Source: Rhodohalobacter mucosus (lineage in GTDB: Bacteria > Bacteroidota > Rhodothermia > Balneolales > Balneolaceae). Taken from it: a stretch of DNA of 64,000 nt. The notes beneath the pieces were generated by a model that ran no database searches, was not told the origin of the DNA, and saw only the letters and a list, made by a program, of their open reading frames with translations. The position numbers and the translations under genes were made by a program. Shown here piece after piece: positions 17,034 to 25,229 of the stretch; position 1 is the stretch's first letter, and each line of letters opens with the position of its first letter. The stretch is taken from positions 1 through 64,000 of the forward strand of contig NZ_QGGB01000009.1 of NCBI RefSeq assembly GCF_003150675.1, written 5' to 3'.

Positions 17034-17720
17034 TTAGTTAATGATCAGGATTTTCTCAATTTCGCTGTTCGCATCTAGCAGAAGATTTTTATAATACTCC
17101 AGCATTATGTGATAATTGTAAATATCATCCAGAAAGACCTGTAAATCCTCCCGACTCATGTCCGGCAGGTTACCCGTACGGCGAACCCTGGAATATTTTT
17201 TAGTATTGTAAAACCAGCGGACATCGTGCTCTTCTGCATTATCCATTAAACGTGCATAAATGGAATTATATAATCGGGTGGCTGCAGACATAAATTCTTT
17301 ATTATTAAATCTGCTGATTTCGTTTCCGGAAACAGCCGACTCATAAGATCCAAAGATAGGATAAAATGTGCGGGGAGGGTTGAAGTATGCCATCACCAGC
17401 GAATCTAAGGCCTGCCGGTCGTTTTGATAGAGTTCAATCGCCCGATCTTCCAGTTGATCAAAGAGGGCTAACTTTTTTTCCGCAGACTCCACTATTAAGT
17501 TGATGTACTGCTGATCCTGAGACAGATCGTTTTTAACCCCGGTCATAAAGGTCTCTTCTGCTGCTGACTGTTTTCGTTCTTCATTCCAGTTATTTACCTG
17601 TAAAGCCAGCAGGATTCCTATCATAACCAGTGCTATTTCACCTGTTGCATACAACAAGTATTTGGAGATTGATCCGGATGAAATGAGTTTCTGTCGGATT
17701 TTTCTAAAGAATGGTTTCAT
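17034..17720 (-). CDS. DUF6090 family membrane protein (copy 13, third subtype)
   Basis: 228 residues, the shortest intact copy. The N-terminus MKPFFRKIRQKLISSGSISK combines features of the two main subtypes and is shared only with the relic at 16243-16100. The helix has GEIALVMIGILLALQVNNWN, and the second motif is SAVSGNEISRFNNKEFMSAA. It lies inside a run, 21 bases from each neighbour, so it does not follow an array even though its N-terminus resembles the leading subtype. Function unknown. Confidence 0.88.
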   Translation of the reverse strand: MKPFFRKIRQKLISSGSISKYLLYATGEIALVMIGILLALQVNNWNEERKQSAAEETFMTGVKNDLSQDQQYINLIVESAEKKLALFDQLEDRAIELYQNDRQALDSLVMAYFNPPRTFYPIFGSYESAVSGNEISRFNNKEFMSAATRLYNSIYARLMDNAEEHDVRWFYNTKKYSRVRRTGNLPDMSREDLQVFLDDIYNYHIMLEYYKNLLLDANSEIEKILIIN

Positions 17721-17741
17721 GGCTCTGCGTCCGGGATGGTT

Positions 17742-18545
17742 CTATTTGTCTAACTCCACTTCTATTAACTCAAGTAAATCTGCGGTTCTCTCAAGGTACT
17801 CTCCGGCAAATGAAAGCTGAATGTTAGCCAGAAGGATCCTGAAATTAACCACATTGATCATCCTGGCCGCATTATCCAGATCGGACAGTTTGGTTTGGAG
17901 ATGATCCAAAAACATCTGATTTGATTGCAGTTCGTAATCTACCTGATCAAATACCGGAAACCAATCCTTGGATGAATCGGTAAATAAATTGGGTTTAAGA
18001 AACGTGAGTTCGATCAATACATGGTTGACAAGCCCGTCCACCAGATCTGCATTGTTGTTTTGCGTATTGGTGGCAAAGGTTATGATCGATTGGTAGTAAT
18101 TAACGATCTCACTCTTAAGTTCTTCATTTTGGATAAGGTCAATATTTCCTGTGTTTTCCAGCGTTTCGAAGGTAGTGATAACCGGAACATAGCCGGCCCG
18201 GGCAAACAGGTCATTCAATCTCTTCAGCAGCTCTGTATCAATCTCAAATCCGGAATGATCATCAAAATGCCTGAGTATATATACTCCGCCATCTACCCAT
18301 ATATTCTGTGCATCAATGTGTGATAGTAAATTTTGCTGCTCCAGTATCAGATCACTTCGAAGATTCTGAAGAATGATCTTTTCCTGTTGCGCATTGATCC
18401 TCTCTTCATTCCAGTTATTGATTTGCAGAGCAATCAGGATACCCACCACAACCAGCAGGATCTCGCCCAGGGCATAGAGTGTATATTTTCGAACTTTGTT
18501 CTGTTCCATAAGTGGTTTTCGGATATGTCGGAAGAAGCGAAGCAT
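17742..18545 (-). CDS. DUF6090 family membrane protein (copy 14, internal subtype)
   Basis: 267 residues, the longest copy. MLRFFRHIRKPLMEQNKVRK, membrane helix, NNWNEERINAQQEK. The second motif, ETLENTGNIDLIQNEELKSE, is the clearest in the set. Its ATG directly follows the TAA of copy 15 (TAAATG), indicating coupled translation. Extra length is in the C-terminal third (RMINVVNFRILLANIQLSFA), which contains a moderately hydrophobic stretch. Function unknown. Confidence 0.9.
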   Translation of the reverse strand: MLRFFRHIRKPLMEQNKVRKYTLYALGEILLVVVGILIALQINNWNEERINAQQEKIILQNLRSDLILEQQNLLSHIDAQNIWVDGGVYILRHFDDHSGFEIDTELLKRLNDLFARAGYVPVITTFETLENTGNIDLIQNEELKSEIVNYYQSIITFATNTQNNNADLVDGLVNHVLIELTFLKPNLFTDSSKDWFPVFDQVDYELQSNQMFLDHLQTKLSDLDNAARMINVVNFRILLANIQLSFAGEYLERTADLLELIEVELDK

Positions 18546-19301
18546 TTAGGGCTGGTTGGCTTGAGTGTCAGTATGCTTTAAAATGAGGTTAATAACATTC
18601 TCCAACCGGTGTAGCTTATCCAGATAATTGGTTATTCCCCAGGCCTGATTATCCATATGATTTTCAAATTCCAACTCCTGAAAAAGAAGATAATTCCGGG
18701 ATTCGAATTTAGAACCCCCGTTCCCCATCAGAATTCCGTACTGGTCGATTTCTTTCATCGAGCCATTATTCGTTAAATACGGGAGGGTCAGGTTTTGGCT
18801 CATCTCATCCATCGTATCATATGCTTCTTCATTTTCCCCCAACGCACTATCCCAATCAAAAATTAACATGCGCAGGGAATCAGATGAGATCAGGCTCAGT
18901 TTGCCGGATGAGATTAACTCTGAAATAACAGACCGACTGGGACTATAATCAAAGTAATTAAGCGTAAGATAGATGAGACTGTCAGGATTATGTTGGATAA
19001 TAACTTCCTCGGGTTCATTAATCAGGTCTAAAACCTCATTTGTAGCCCCGAGTAAAACCCGGTGATAGGATATTGTTGAATCGAGTTTCACCTGATTCAT
19101 CCGGAACTCCTTTTGGAGGTCGTTAAGGATCAATGATTCGTTGATCTTATTGATTCGGTTTTCATTCCAGTTGTTCACCTGCAGGGCGATCAGGATCCCG
19201 ATCACAACCAGCAGGATCTCACCGATAGCGTAGAGGAGGTATTTGGTAACTGACCCTGAGTCGATCAGTTTCTGGCGGATGCGTCGGAAAAGGGTAACCA
19301 T
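18546..19301 (-). CDS. DUF6090 family membrane protein (copy 15, leading subtype)
   Basis: 251 residues. MVTLFRRIRQKLIDSGSVTK, membrane helix, NNWNENRINKINESLI. The second motif is SELISSGKLSLISSDSLRML. First gene of the largest run (15-14-13-12, then the relic). The 5' end and leader match those of copy 10 base for base over 43 bases (19291-19333). The CGTCCAT x5 array and the sulfatase gene lie upstream. Function unknown. Confidence 0.9.
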   Translation of the reverse strand: MVTLFRRIRQKLIDSGSVTKYLLYAIGEILLVVIGILIALQVNNWNENRINKINESLILNDLQKEFRMNQVKLDSTISYHRVLLGATNEVLDLINEPEEVIIQHNPDSLIYLTLNYFDYSPSRSVISELISSGKLSLISSDSLRMLIFDWDSALGENEEAYDTMDEMSQNLTLPYLTNNGSMKEIDQYGILMGNGGSKFESRNYLLFQELEFENHMDNQAWGITNYLDKLHRLENVINLILKHTDTQANQP

Positions 19302-19333
19302 GGATTAGTTTTGAGTGTTTAGTTTTAAGTTTT
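19302..19333 (-). promoter_or_regulatory. ACTCAAAACT-type leader of DUF6090 copy 15
   Basis: The same AACTAAACACTCAAAACTAA-type leader as copy 10, but the identity stops at 19333. About 45 bases of unrelated sequence (GCCGAAGGCATGCCTATGGC and on) stand between leader and array. A GGTTTG-containing box (19380-19387, minus strand) lies next to the array. Confidence 0.5.
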
Positions 19334-19391
19334 CGCCGAAGGCATGCCTATGGCAGAGTTGCGTGTTGGCTGGAAAAAACAAACCTTTAAT

Positions 19392-19426
19392 CGTCCATCG
19401 TCCATCGTCCATCGTCCATCGTCCAT
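19392..19426. repeat. Heptamer array 7: CGTCCAT x5
   Basis: Five perfect units ending one base before the stop codon of the sulfatase gene (19428). The same unit is used in arrays 2 and 6. Confidence 0.95.
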
Positions 19427-19427
19427 C

Positions 19428-21077
19428 TTACAGCCCCTCACCGGGCTCCGGGGTGGGAATTCGCACCTGCACCTCATCCCTGTATGCGTACCATTCATTC
19501 AAAAGATCCCTGTACACATCAGGGTGAAGATCTTTTACATCGTTCTGTTCGCCCCGGTCATTCGAAAGATCATAAAGCTCAAAGTTGGCCTCGTCGAACG
19601 GCCTCTCAATGTTTACCAGTTTCCAGTTGCCCTTGCGGATTTGCACAAAACCGCGATGCTCCAGCGGAAACACATAATCATCCGTATGCACCGATTCCCT
19701 CTCGCCGGACAGAAGCGGCATCAGCGATGCCCCCCGAAGCGGGTAAACCTCACGACCGCCGTACGATTCGGGGTACTCAACTCCTGCGTACTCGTAAAAC
19801 GTCGGAGCCAGATCCATCAGTGTTGTAAAGGCATGCACCACTTCTCCTTTCTGCCCCACACCGGGCCCTGAAATAACCAATGGCGTGTTCATGCCGCCCT
19901 GTGTTGTGTACCCCTTGAAGTATTTAAACGGTGAGGCACCGGCTTCTGCCCATTGCGGACCATAGGAGATAAAGGATTCCTCCATTCCCATCATAGAGTA
20001 CTCTTCCGTGTAATGCTCTTTCAAAAAAGGACCGAAATAGGTGTGGTGATAGAAATCCTCAGCGGCAGCTCCGTTGTCGGAAAGGAAGAGGATGAGTGTG
20101 TTATCATATTCACCAATCTCTTTAAGGTGGTCGATCAACCTGCCAATGTTATGGTCCATATTGTCCACCATGCCTGCATACAATTCCATCTTCCGGGCTT
20201 CGGCTCGCTGTTCTTCGGCCGTGAGACTGTCCCAGGGCTCCACGCGCGGATGCAGTTCAGGTAATTCTTCATCTTCAGGTAAAAACCCAAGCTCTTTCAT
20301 TCGGTTGAACCGCTTCAGGCGCAACGCCTCGTAGCCGTCATCATATTGCCCTTCATACTTTTTCCAGTACTCGGGATCTACCTGCAGCGGCCAGTGTGGG
20401 GTAGTGTAGGCCGCAAAGCTGAAAAAGGGCCGGTTACGCTCAGCGGCTTCATTGATATAGCTGATCAGCTTGTCGGTATAAAGATCGGTGGAGTAGGCTC
20501 CTTCGGGCCAGCCGGCTGAATCACCATTTTCCGTGTAAACGGAGACCGGCACGGTTGGAAAGATTCCGCGGTCGCTGTAGTGATTGCCGCCGCCATCCTG
20601 CAGGATAAAGGAGTAACCGAACCCTTTCCGGCTTGGATCATCTGCAGGCCGTTTGCCCAGATGCCATTTTCCGGCCATGCCGGTGGAGTACCCCGCATCT
20701 TTGAGCAGCTGCGGAACAGGTACAATGCGGTCGGAGAGATGCCCTTCATACCCGAAAACGCCGGTCCGCAAATCCTGGCTGCCCATCCCTGCTATGTGAT
20801 TGTCGTTGCCCGACAGAAGCATCGCGCGGGTCACCGCACAAAAAGGGGCCGTATGAAACCCGCTGAACGTGATACCGTTTTCAATCAAAGCATCCAGGTT
20901 CGGGGTATCAATGTCGCCACCAAATGCACTCAGGTCGGTGTAGCCGAAATCATCGGCTACGATGAGCAGAATGTTGGGCTGTGAAGGCGTATTATCGGCT
21001 TTCTGCATCCGATTGCAGCCCGATACCAGGAACAGCAACAGGGTAAAAGTTGCAAAAAATTGATGTGTATATGTCAT
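19428..21077 (-). CDS. Lipoprotein sulfatase (arylsulfatase type)
   Basis: 549 residues, the normal length for an S1-family sulfatase hydrolysing sulfate esters outside the cytoplasm. The N-terminus is a lipoprotein signal, LLLFLVSGC with Cys21. Metal-site residues appear in LLIVADDFGYTDLS. The formylglycine motif is C80-A-V-T-R in FCAVTRAMLLSG, a Cys-type site that needs a formylglycine-generating enzyme, which is not in the window. GKWHLGKRPADD and LFLSDNGAAAED are further catalytic segments. No SusC/SusD pair is adjacent, so the substrate is unclear. The stop abuts heptamer array 7. Confidence 0.9.
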   Translation of the reverse strand: MTYTHQFFATFTLLLFLVSGCNRMQKADNTPSQPNILLIVADDFGYTDLSAFGGDIDTPNLDALIENGITFSGFHTAPFCAVTRAMLLSGNDNHIAGMGSQDLRTGVFGYEGHLSDRIVPVPQLLKDAGYSTGMAGKWHLGKRPADDPSRKGFGYSFILQDGGGNHYSDRGIFPTVPVSVYTENGDSAGWPEGAYSTDLYTDKLISYINEAAERNRPFFSFAAYTTPHWPLQVDPEYWKKYEGQYDDGYEALRLKRFNRMKELGFLPEDEELPELHPRVEPWDSLTAEEQRAEARKMELYAGMVDNMDHNIGRLIDHLKEIGEYDNTLILFLSDNGAAAEDFYHHTYFGPFLKEHYTEEYSMMGMEESFISYGPQWAEAGASPFKYFKGYTTQGGMNTPLVISGPGVGQKGEVVHAFTTLMDLAPTFYEYAGVEYPESYGGREVYPLRGASLMPLLSGERESVHTDDYVFPLEHRGFVQIRKGNWKLVNIERPFDEANFELYDLSNDRGEQNDVKDLHPDVYRDLLNEWYAYRDEVQVRIPTPEPGEGL

Positions 21078-21092
21078 GGATTCTGATTTGAA

Positions 21093-21797
21093 TTAGATGG
21101 ACGCAAACCAGGCCGCAAAGGATTGCCACCAGGGAAGTCCGGTAAGGTCAAAAAAGATCGGTATTTCGATGACCAGGTAGAGGATTAAAAGCCCCGGAAA
21201 GACCCATCTGGCTTTGCTGTGATTACGATCAATAATGGACAGTGCAATCAGGGTCATATTAATCAAGCCGAATGTAATAAATTGCCCGCTGATAGCAATA
21301 TCGGGCAGATATGAGTTGATCAGCCGGGCAAATACCGGATCTATGAAGGTAAATGACGTAGCCACCATCAATCGTGCATGGACGGGTTTGGTTTTGCGAT
21401 ACAGGATCGCAAAGGCGTATGTTACAGCAAACACGAAGGCCAGTGAGATCTGCAGGTAAAGAAGATAGGTCCTGATGGCATAGAAGCTCTCCGGAGCCGT
21501 GCTGATCTTGTTGTGCGCAAGCAGCAGGATGCTGATCAGAACCAATCCGGCAACGGGGTATGACATATTTCCAAGCAGCCGGTGCAGCTTTAGCTTTCTC
21601 TTTCTGATCAGGGCAGGCTGTATGATCAGCAGCGCAAACCAGATTATCGCCGTAGCCGCATGGAAATGCACGAAAAAGCCGCTATCCGAAAGCACGGCAT
21701 AATAGGTTGGCCAGAATGCGATAAATGAAATCAGTAAAAGGCCGCTGATCCAAAGGCCGGATTTATTATAATCCAGTTTAATCCTTGCTGTTTTCAT
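21093..21797 (-). CDS. DUF2306-like multi-pass membrane protein
   Basis: About 234 residues from the ATG at 21797 (MKTARIKLDYNKSG). The longer reading to 21881 would overlap the upstream gene by 67 bases, so it is rejected. There are about seven hydrophobic segments; the second has VHFHAATAIIWFALLIIQPA and is followed by KLHRLLGNMSY, the pattern of DUF2306/YoaT-like proteins with His residues in the membrane. Function unknown. It starts 18 bases after the dioxygenase stop, so the two are probably co-transcribed, with the sulfatase following 16 bases later. Confidence 0.7.
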   Translation of the reverse strand: MKTARIKLDYNKSGLWISGLLLISFIAFWPTYYAVLSDSGFFVHFHAATAIIWFALLIIQPALIRKRKLKLHRLLGNMSYPVAGLVLISILLLAHNKISTAPESFYAIRTYLLYLQISLAFVFAVTYAFAILYRKTKPVHARLMVATSFTFIDPVFARLINSYLPDIAISGQFITFGLINMTLIALSIIDRNHSKARWVFPGLLILYLVIEIPIFFDLTGLPWWQSFAAWFASI

Positions 21798-21814
21798 GGT
21801 TTTCGGATTGTGGT

Positions 21815-22705
21815 TTAACTGCTTTTTATAAAAATCTGCTGCTGTTCGTTGGTTTCGGCATCTGTGAAAGTTAATGTACATTTTACGGACCCGGACGGGA
21901 GCAGTTCAAAATACAGGTTTCGGTAATGACCCTCAGGAGTGCCCGGGTACGTAAATGTATTATTTCCTTTATACTCATATCGGGTCCCAAATACCTCGTT
22001 TTTCACCCAAAGCTTGTTCTCATTTTTGAAGAACACCATGGAAGAGCCGGGATTGGTTTCGTGAATATACTCACCGATCAGTTTATCGATGGATGCGGGT
22101 TCTGCTGAAAGAGTTTTAGCCATGTTTACAGGGAAATAAACCCTGGCTGTGCCATCCGATAACTCTTCAATGTCCAGAACCCTGCCGGTTGCATTTGCCG
22201 CCCACGTATCCGATTCAATGTACTTGTCACCCGTGAAATAAAGCTGTGTGACCAGCGGCTGATAGTCCTCCGTTGTGATCATCATATGAAAATGTGCAGG
22301 GCGAATCATACCGTTACCCACGTCATAGGGTACCGGCAGTACAGTAGTGAAAGAATATTCGCCATGATCATTGGTGAACGTTGTGCCCCGGTATCTGAAG
22401 TCATCCGAGGAGTTGTCATAGATGCCGTTATTATCACAGTGCCATAATTCTACCTTTGCATTTTTGTAAGGAGTGATACAGTCCTGATGCCTGACGGTAC
22501 CCGAAAGCTCCACTGCTTTTCCACTCTCGCCCGCAATGATCAGATTATTCCGGACCGGGCTGTCGGGGCGATAAAAAGGCCCCAGTATGTCGGAGGTAGT
22601 TGCACAGTCGCCGATATAGTTTTTCCCGTTAAATCGTACAAACCCAAATGTGCTCACCGCGAATGCAGAGAAGGCTGATTTTTTAATAAATTCACGTCGT
22701 TTCAT
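21815..22705 (-). CDS. Exported intradiol ring-cleavage dioxygenase-like protein
   Basis: 296 residues. The N-terminus MKRREFIKKSAFSAFAVSTF looks like a Tat-type or lipid-free export signal. The body has the catechol-dioxygenase pattern: LGPFYRPDSPVRNN, VELWHCDNNGIYDN, FRYRGTTFTNDHGEYSF, a Tyr in VLPVPYDVG and RPAHFHMMI. These supply the Tyr/Tyr/His/His ligands of a non-heme Fe(III) site that opens ortho-dihydroxy aromatic rings. No catabolic genes for the products are nearby, so detoxification or modification of extracytoplasmic phenolics is more likely than growth. Probably in one transcript with the DUF2306-like and sulfatase genes. Confidence 0.85.
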   Translation of the reverse strand: MKRREFIKKSAFSAFAVSTFGFVRFNGKNYIGDCATTSDILGPFYRPDSPVRNNLIIAGESGKAVELSGTVRHQDCITPYKNAKVELWHCDNNGIYDNSSDDFRYRGTTFTNDHGEYSFTTVLPVPYDVGNGMIRPAHFHMMITTEDYQPLVTQLYFTGDKYIESDTWAANATGRVLDIEELSDGTARVYFPVNMAKTLSAEPASIDKLIGEYIHETNPGSSMVFFKNENKLWVKNEVFGTRYEYKGNNTFTYPGTPEGHYRNLYFELLPSGSVKCTLTFTDAETNEQQQIFIKSS

Positions 22706-22778
22706 AGGTGTTGGATGGTTGATTGTATGGTTGTTTTTGCAGGATTGGTGAACCTGGTGTTTTTATTTATTACGGTAA

Positions 22779-25088
22779 TCAAAGAGTAAATGTGTAGGTA
22801 TACTTCAGAAGAAGCGTACGGTTATTGAGCAAAGGCAGAATCGGATTCAGGCGGTCCCGCTGAGTGTTTGTTGCTTCATTGAATACGATATACAAGTCAT
22901 TTCCTTCGCGGGGATTGTAGCGAATTCTGATGTTGGACACGATCCCTTTTGCCTGGCTGTTGTATTGGGTAAATGCAGATACGGAGAACGTTGTATTCAG
23001 CATGTAGAGAGCCCGCAGTCTGGCTACGGTGGCGGTCAGCCGCTGATCACGATCGGGAAAAGTGATGTAGTTGACCTGCAAAAGCCCTGAAAGGCTCAGG
23101 CTGGAGGATACCCCCCATCTGGGCGACAAGCCGACGGTGTGCCTCCAGCCGTCGAAGAACGTGCCCGTGTATCCGCTGATAGTAGCTCCATAAAGTCTGG
23201 ATGTGGAGGTTTCGTACGAGAAATTGCTGCCAAAAAATTCATAGGCTCCTGATGGAACGGATACATTATCCCCCAGACTGAAGCTGAACGGAATATCCTC
23301 ATAGATATATTTCAGATCAATGTTCAGGGACTGGGATTTTTTTGTAGACAGATTGTAGCTTGGGCCGGCCTCTGCAGTCTCAGCAGAACCGGTCGCATTA
23401 TTGATAAATAAGAAACCTTCCGTGCGCACCTGGTGACGGTTTATGACCGGGTGATCCTCCGGGATCCATCCAAATCCGATACTGCTGCCCAGACGGGTGA
23501 AATCGGACCTGTTCTGAAATCCAAGCCCCGGATTGTACAGTGCTCCCGAATAGGAGTAGTCGAGGTTGTATATAAAGCCTGAATAATCCCTGTTTTCCAG
23601 GTTTAATCGTATCCTGGAAGGCTGTGTTGAAAGCATATCCGAATTGCTGTCATCGTCAAAGGTCTGTGCCCATGCTGCGGTGAGATAGTTCTGGCTGAAC
23701 AGTCTGAAAACACCGTCAAACCCGTATGCGATGTTTTGTGATCCATCAGTTCCCAGGAGTGACGTCATCATTCCGCCCACATAGGTATTTTCATTGATCA
23801 CCTGCCTGCGGAGCCGCAGTACGCCATTGTTTCGGCTGCTGAGCTCACCTGCAGGCGCTGTCTGCATGGTCAGAAATCCGACATCCCAGGAGCCGGCCCG
23901 CCCCACAACGCGGGCGCCGCCATAAATCCGTGACGGTTCACCGTTCTGAATGCCAATTCGCCGGCTGTAGAAAAGCCTGTCCTGCTGGCCAAAACCGAAA
24001 TCAAACGTGCTTGCGCGTTCAAGGAAAAAGAGGCGCTTTTCAGGAAAGAACAACGAAAAACGGGTCAGGTTTACCTGCTGATTGTCAGCCTCCACCTGGG
24101 CAAAGTCGGTATTCAGTGTAACATCGGCAGTCAGATTACTGGTCAGTCCGAATTTCACATCCAGTCCGGGTTCCAGTTCGGTTGTGTTCTCAATTTCGTA
24201 TTCTGTTTCAGTTCCATTGAGCAGGTTTCTCTGGGTGATACCGCCCAGAAGGTAGGGGGCAACATAGAAGGGCTTTCGGCTATTCAGATTGTTAAAAGAA
24301 GCTTCTGCAAACTGAGAAGGCTTAAACGGGCTCCAAAACCCCCACTGATTGGAGATGTTCGGATAGGTGCTCCATTCTACTTTCCGTGAAACATAGCGAA
24401 TCACCGTCATTCCCATTTTTACTTTTCCTTCATCATCCTGAAACCGGAGGCTGGATATGGGAATCCGCATCTCGGCCGACCAGCCTTCACCGTTCTGATT
24501 TACAGTTACGTCCCAAAACGTATTCCAGTCTGCATTGATGGGAAAAGAGCCCTGTGCATCGTTAAAGGTCTGATAGTCGGTCCTCAGACCGGAGGGCGTA
24601 ACAAAAAAAGCGAGGGCATTTTCCTTGTCATTGAATGTATCCAGAAAAATACCGAACCAGTCGTTATCCAGCCCCAGGTCGTCCCTTCTTTTAGTCGGCG
24701 CCTGGATTTTGTCCGGTTCGCTGTCGGCCATGAAGCCGGCAACGTAGAGGTATTCTGCATCGTACATAATATAGGCGTCGGTTGCTTCACTGGCATCCAC
24801 ATTATTCTGGGGTGTATGCATGAGTAGCCGAAACTGCGCTGCTTTCGACCATGCGGCTTCTTCAATGACGCCATCGAGCGTGATTTCAGCATCGACAACT
24901 TCAGGTATGGTTATGGTTTGCCTTGCATAAGCAGATATTCGCGGAAATAATGAAAGAAACACACTGAATAGAAGTACTCTGAAAAAATTTGTTCTTACTA
25001 CAGTGAAGTGATAGGTAAAATTGACTGATGTAATACCTTGTTTAGAATGAATGTTTGCAAAATTCAGTACTTCATCCGTCATGAGCAA
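22779..25088 (-). CDS. DUF5916 outer-membrane protein with CBM9-like N-terminal domain
   Basis: 769 residues. A hydrophobic export segment lies at about 33-55 (FFRVLLFSVFLSLFPRISAYA), so the true start may be later than the ATG at 25088. A CBM9-like beta-sandwich follows (ITLDGVIEEAAWSKA, AYIMYDAEYLYVAGFM, about 65-260). The remainder is DUF5916, strands typical of an outer-membrane barrel (SRRIGIQNGEPSRIYGGARV, many alternating aromatic residues), ending in YTYTFTL with a terminal aromatic-rich strand. The family role is uncertain; it may be carbohydrate-linked transport or anchoring. It stands 74 bases upstream of the dioxygenase gene. Confidence 0.82.
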   Translation of the reverse strand: MLMTDEVLNFANIHSKQGITSVNFTYHFTVVRTNFFRVLLFSVFLSLFPRISAYARQTITIPEVVDAEITLDGVIEEAAWSKAAQFRLLMHTPQNNVDASEATDAYIMYDAEYLYVAGFMADSEPDKIQAPTKRRDDLGLDNDWFGIFLDTFNDKENALAFFVTPSGLRTDYQTFNDAQGSFPINADWNTFWDVTVNQNGEGWSAEMRIPISSLRFQDDEGKVKMGMTVIRYVSRKVEWSTYPNISNQWGFWSPFKPSQFAEASFNNLNSRKPFYVAPYLLGGITQRNLLNGTETEYEIENTTELEPGLDVKFGLTSNLTADVTLNTDFAQVEADNQQVNLTRFSLFFPEKRLFFLERASTFDFGFGQQDRLFYSRRIGIQNGEPSRIYGGARVVGRAGSWDVGFLTMQTAPAGELSSRNNGVLRLRRQVINENTYVGGMMTSLLGTDGSQNIAYGFDGVFRLFSQNYLTAAWAQTFDDDSNSDMLSTQPSRIRLNLENRDYSGFIYNLDYSYSGALYNPGLGFQNRSDFTRLGSSIGFGWIPEDHPVINRHQVRTEGFLFINNATGSAETAEAGPSYNLSTKKSQSLNIDLKYIYEDIPFSFSLGDNVSVPSGAYEFFGSNFSYETSTSRLYGATISGYTGTFFDGWRHTVGLSPRWGVSSSLSLSGLLQVNYITFPDRDQRLTATVARLRALYMLNTTFSVSAFTQYNSQAKGIVSNIRIRYNPREGNDLYIVFNEATNTQRDRLNPILPLLNNRTLLLKYTYTFTL

Positions 25089-25229
25089 TAGGTGTTGTTA
25101 GGATTACCGGCAGTTTGGGTGCAGCTTTTTATTGCAGAGCATAGATCTTATAGGAAGGCTCGTATAAATTCAGGAATGCTGTTTATATGAGCTTTAGTGC
25201 ATAATCTGTGAGATTTTGGATGTTGCTGA

